Shown here: piece after piece, positions 61,666 through 64,000 of the stretch | Position numbering within the stretch: position 1 is the stretch's first letter | How the letters are laid out: every line of letters begins with the position of its first letter | Made by a program: the position numbers and the translations under genes | The notes under the pieces: model-generated | Seen by the model: the letters and a program-made list of their open reading frames with translations, nothing else | What the model was told of the DNA's origin: nothing | Databases searched by the model: none | From: an uncultured Spartobacteria bacterium | GTDB lineage: Bacteria; Verrucomicrobiota; Verrucomicrobiia; Chthoniobacterales; Chthoniobacteraceae | Direction of reading: 5' to 3' | NCBI GenBank assembly: GCA_903929475.1 | Contig: CAIYUV010000006.1 | Span: 1-64,000 of the forward strand | Length of the DNA stretch: 64,000 nt

Positions 61666-62826
61666 GTGCATCTCGGCATCATCTGCGAGGAATACCCCCC
61701 AGCACCGCATGGCGGAACCGGCTCTTCGTATCGCGATCTCGCCGAGGGTCTCGTCGCTGCGGGACACCAGGCCACCGTCGTCGGCGTGCAGCCCGTCGAA
61801 CCGGTGCCGCGCGTGATCGAGTCACAGCAAAACGGCGTCCGGGTCGTGAGACTTCCCCGCGCTCCGGCACTGCTGCGCACTCGCCTCGGAGCATGGCGGG
61901 AAAGACAGAACATCCTCACGCACTTGAAGCGCATCCATGCGATCCAGCCGTTCGACGCCATCGAAGCATCCGACTACAATGGCTGGCTTTCCCATGGTGG
62001 TATCGCGGGTGTCCCCGCCATCGTGCGCATCCGCGGCTCCAATCTTTTTTTTGACGCCGAGCTGAATCGCCCGCCGCAACATTTCGAACACGGCCACGAA
62101 CGTGCCGCCCTCGCCCGAGCCACGCATCTCGCCAGCGTTTCACGCTACGCCGCCAAGCGCACACTCGCCCTCGCAGGACTCTCCTCACGCCATTGCGAAA
62201 TTTTGCCAAACGGAGTGGACGCCGGGGTCTTCTCGCCCTCGCCCGGCATCACGCCTGATCCCGGCCTCATCGTCTTTGTCAATTCGCTCAATCCCAAAAA
62301 AGGTATCGAGCAACTCCTCGACGCCGCCAACTCGGTATTCCCCGCGTTCCCGCACGCACGCCTCGCAGTCATCGGCGAAGACACGCAGTGGCGCGTCAGC
62401 GGCGGCTATGTCGCGCAGTTGAAAGAACGCATCCACCCCGCATTGCGCGACCGCGTGGAATTTACAGGCCGCCTTCCACGTGAACAAATCGTCGGCTGGC
62501 TCCGTCGTGCTGCAATCTGCTGCTATCCGTCGCACATGGAAACTTTCGGCATCGCTGCACTTGAAGCCATGTCCGTCGGGCGGCCCACCATTTTCACACG
62601 CCTCGGCCCCGGCCCCGAGATCGTGGACGACGAAAAAAACGGCCTGCTCTGCGACCCGCGCGACCCCGCCGATATCGCACGCTGCCTCACCCGTTTGCTC
62701 TCCGACCCTGCCGCCGCCGAGCGGCTCGGAGCCGCAGCCCGCGAGCGCGTCCTTGCACACTTCGACAAACGCGACTGGGTTCAGCGCAATCTTGATTTCT
62801 ACCGCCGTTGCGGCACCCCGGCCTGA
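61666..62826 (+). CDS. GT4-family glycosyltransferase
   Basis: A 386-aa GT-B enzyme beginning at GTG 61666. N-terminal HLGIICEEYPPAPHGGTG is the GT4 start. LIVFVNSLNPKKGIEQLLDAA opens the second domain, and the ERxx-type motif is METFGIAALEAMSVGRPTI. It likely adds a sugar to the surface polysaccharide. It starts 5 bases after the FkbM gene and ends overlapping the MBOAT start. Confidence 0.92.
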   Translation: MHLGIICEEYPPAPHGGTGSSYRDLAEGLVAAGHQATVVGVQPVEPVPRVIESQQNGVRVVRLPRAPALLRTRLGAWRERQNILTHLKRIHAIQPFDAIEASDYNGWLSHGGIAGVPAIVRIRGSNLFFDAELNRPPQHFEHGHERAALARATHLASVSRYAAKRTLALAGLSSRHCEILPNGVDAGVFSPSPGITPDPGLIVFVNSLNPKKGIEQLLDAANSVFPAFPHARLAVIGEDTQWRVSGGYVAQLKERIHPALRDRVEFTGRLPREQIVGWLRRAAICCYPSHMETFGIAALEAMSVGRPTIFTRLGPGPEIVDDEKNGLLCDPRDPADIARCLTRLLSDPAAAERLGAAARERVLAHFDKRDWVQRNLDFYRRCGTPA

Positions 62827-64000
62827 TGCTCTTCAACAGCTACGAGTTTCTTTTCTTTTTTCTCCCAATCACACTCATCGTCTTTTTCCTGCTCGGCGGG
62901 CGCGGCGCGACAGTCGCCGCCTCCGCGTGGCTCGCCGTCGCGAGCGTTGGCTTTTACGCATATTGGAATTGGAAGCACGCCCCCATCGTCCTCGGCTCCA
63001 TCGCCGTGAACTACCTCATCGGCTCGCGACTTTCGCGCAACGCGGGGAAAGCGCCCGGCCTGCTTGCATTCGGCGTCATCGCCAACCTGCTCCTGCTCGG
63101 CATCTGCAAATACCGTGGCTTCGTCATCGAAAATCTCAACGCACTGCTCCACACATCGTGGGTGGTGCCGCCACAGGTTCTCCCGCTCGGCGTGTCTTTT
63201 TTCACCTTCACACAAATTGCATTTCTCGTGGATGCCCATCGCGGCGGGGCGCAACACTACCCCGGCCTCCGCTACGGACTTTTTGTGCTCTTTTTCCCGC
63301 ACCTCATCGCAGGTCCCATCGTCCATCATCACCAGCTCATCCCACAGCTCGGACGGCGCGAAATCTTCCGCTTCCAGCCCGGCCCCTTTGCCGTCGGACT
63401 CACGCTCTTCGTCATCGGGCTGGCAAAAAAAGTCATCTTCGCCGACACACTCGCCACCTTCGCAAAACCCGTTTTTGCCAGCGCAGCGGGAGGCGACACA
63501 CCCGGCTTCTACGCAGCGTGGGGCGGCGCGCTCGGCTACACACTCCAGCTCTATTTTGACTTCAGCGGCTACTCCGACATGGCGCTCGGTCTCGCACGGA
63601 TGTTCGACGTGAAATTCCCCGCCAATTTCAATTCGCCTTACAAGGCAACAAGCATCATCGAATTCTGGCGGCGCTGGCACATCACACTCTCGAACTTCCT
63701 GCGCGACTACCTCTATTTTCCCCTCGGCGGATCGCGCTGCGGAAAAGCGCGGCACTACATCAATCTTTTCATCACCATGCTGCTCGGCGGCATCTGGCAC
63801 GGCGCAGGGTGGACCTTCATCATCTGGGGCGCATGGCACGGCGCAGCGCTGTGTGTGAACCACGCATGGCGCGCACTGCGCGGTGCAGGGAAGGATGCGC
63901 AGCCTGCCACATTCAGCGGTCGTCTCTTCGCCGGAGCGATCACCTTCCTCGTCATCGTCATCGGCTGGGTTTTCTTCAAAGCGGCAAACGTCCCAGCCGC
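62826..64000 (+). CDS. MBOAT-family O-acyltransferase (AlgI-like), truncated by window edge
   Basis: The start ATG overlaps the GT4 stop; the frame is open to the end of the window (391 codons visible). The protein is multi-pass, with MLFNSYEFLFFFLPIT at the N-terminus, LQLYFDFSGYSDMALGLARM, the FWRRWHITLSNFLRDYLY motif and the catalytic His region GGIWHGAGWTFIIWGAWHG. AlgI-type MBOAT proteins acetylate polysaccharides in the periplasm. The C-terminus is missing here. Confidence 0.93.
   Translation, partial: MLFNSYEFLFFFLPITLIVFFLLGGRGATVAASAWLAVASVGFYAYWNWKHAPIVLGSIAVNYLIGSRLSRNAGKAPGLLAFGVIANLLLLGICKYRGFVIENLNALLHTSWVVPPQVLPLGVSFFTFTQIAFLVDAHRGGAQHYPGLRYGLFVLFFPHLIAGPIVHHHQLIPQLGRREIFRFQPGPFAVGLTLFVIGLAKKVIFADTLATFAKPVFASAAGGDTPGFYAAWGGALGYTLQLYFDFSGYSDMALGLARMFDVKFPANFNSPYKATSIIEFWRRWHITLSNFLRDYLYFPLGGSRCGKARHYINLFITMLLGGIWHGAGWTFIIWGAWHGAALCVNHAWRALRGAGKDAQPATFSGRLFAGAITFLVIVIGWVFFKAANVPA

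Overview
The window is 64 kb of GC-rich, densely coding bacterial chromosome with one tRNA gene and no recognisable phage, transposon or CRISPR array. The gene style points to Verrucomicrobiota, perhaps a Chthoniobacter/Spartobacteria relative. The clues are paired bactofilins, secreted DUF1080 and ThuA proteins with a sugar 3-epimerase, formylglycine-generating-enzyme (FGE/SUMF1) paralogues, a very large DUF4175-like coiled-coil protein, and secreted proteins with an 'NWNN' N-terminal domain. This placement is inferred from gene content only.

Layout. 0.1-3.9 kb holds a lipoprotein, an orphan DUF433 protein, a large outer-membrane porin-like protein and tRNA-Arg(TCT). 4.3-16.9 kb is one co-directional, mostly overlapping gene run: nrdR, a CxxC protein, a HIT protein, an ICMT-like membrane methyltransferase, a broken ketosynthase-like gene, two sensor kinases (the second frameshifted), two FGE-family proteins, an STT3-like GT-C membrane protein and an FAD disulfide oxidoreductase. 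17-21.5 kb has two bactofilins (one with zinc ribbons), a TPR membrane protein, cinA and a SirB1-type protein. 21.5-29.9 kb is a minus-strand operon encoding a 2014-aa membrane/coiled-coil protein with about 23 AGEKPx hexads, then two secreted glutathione-peroxidase-like fusion proteins with Ser at the peroxidatic position. 30-31.1 kb is an aquaporin-arsC pair. 31.1-35.6 kb contains DUF5069, ThuA, DUF1080 and 3-epimerase genes and an FHA-MoxR protein lacking the Walker A lysine.

35.8-45.3 kb encodes an exported superoxide dismutase, a GT-C-like membrane protein, proA, msrB, a coiled-coil membrane protein, hisB-hisH-hisA, and larC divided by an in-frame stop into two ORFs, the first with a striking His-rich insert. 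45.3-55.1 kb carries a secreted lactonase-like propeller, small membrane and coiled-coil proteins, an FtsX-like permease, an M1 aminopeptidase with hemL, an SH3-like exported protein, a DUF4412-like protein and maf. 55.1-57.1 kb is ffh-rpsP-khpA on the minus strand. 57.3-64 kb is a cell-surface polysaccharide block: an exported polysaccharide deacetylase, Wzm/Wzt ABC exporter, FkbM methyltransferase, GT4 glycosyltransferase and the start of an MBOAT acyltransferase cut by the window edge.

A recurrent theme is families whose catalytic signature is visibly altered: ketosynthase Cys to Ser, two GPx Cys to Ser, FGE Cys pair lost, MoxR Walker A Lys to Asp, and STT3 WWDYG changed. The most unusual unit is the 21.5-29.9 kb operon, whose function I cannot assign from sequence alone.
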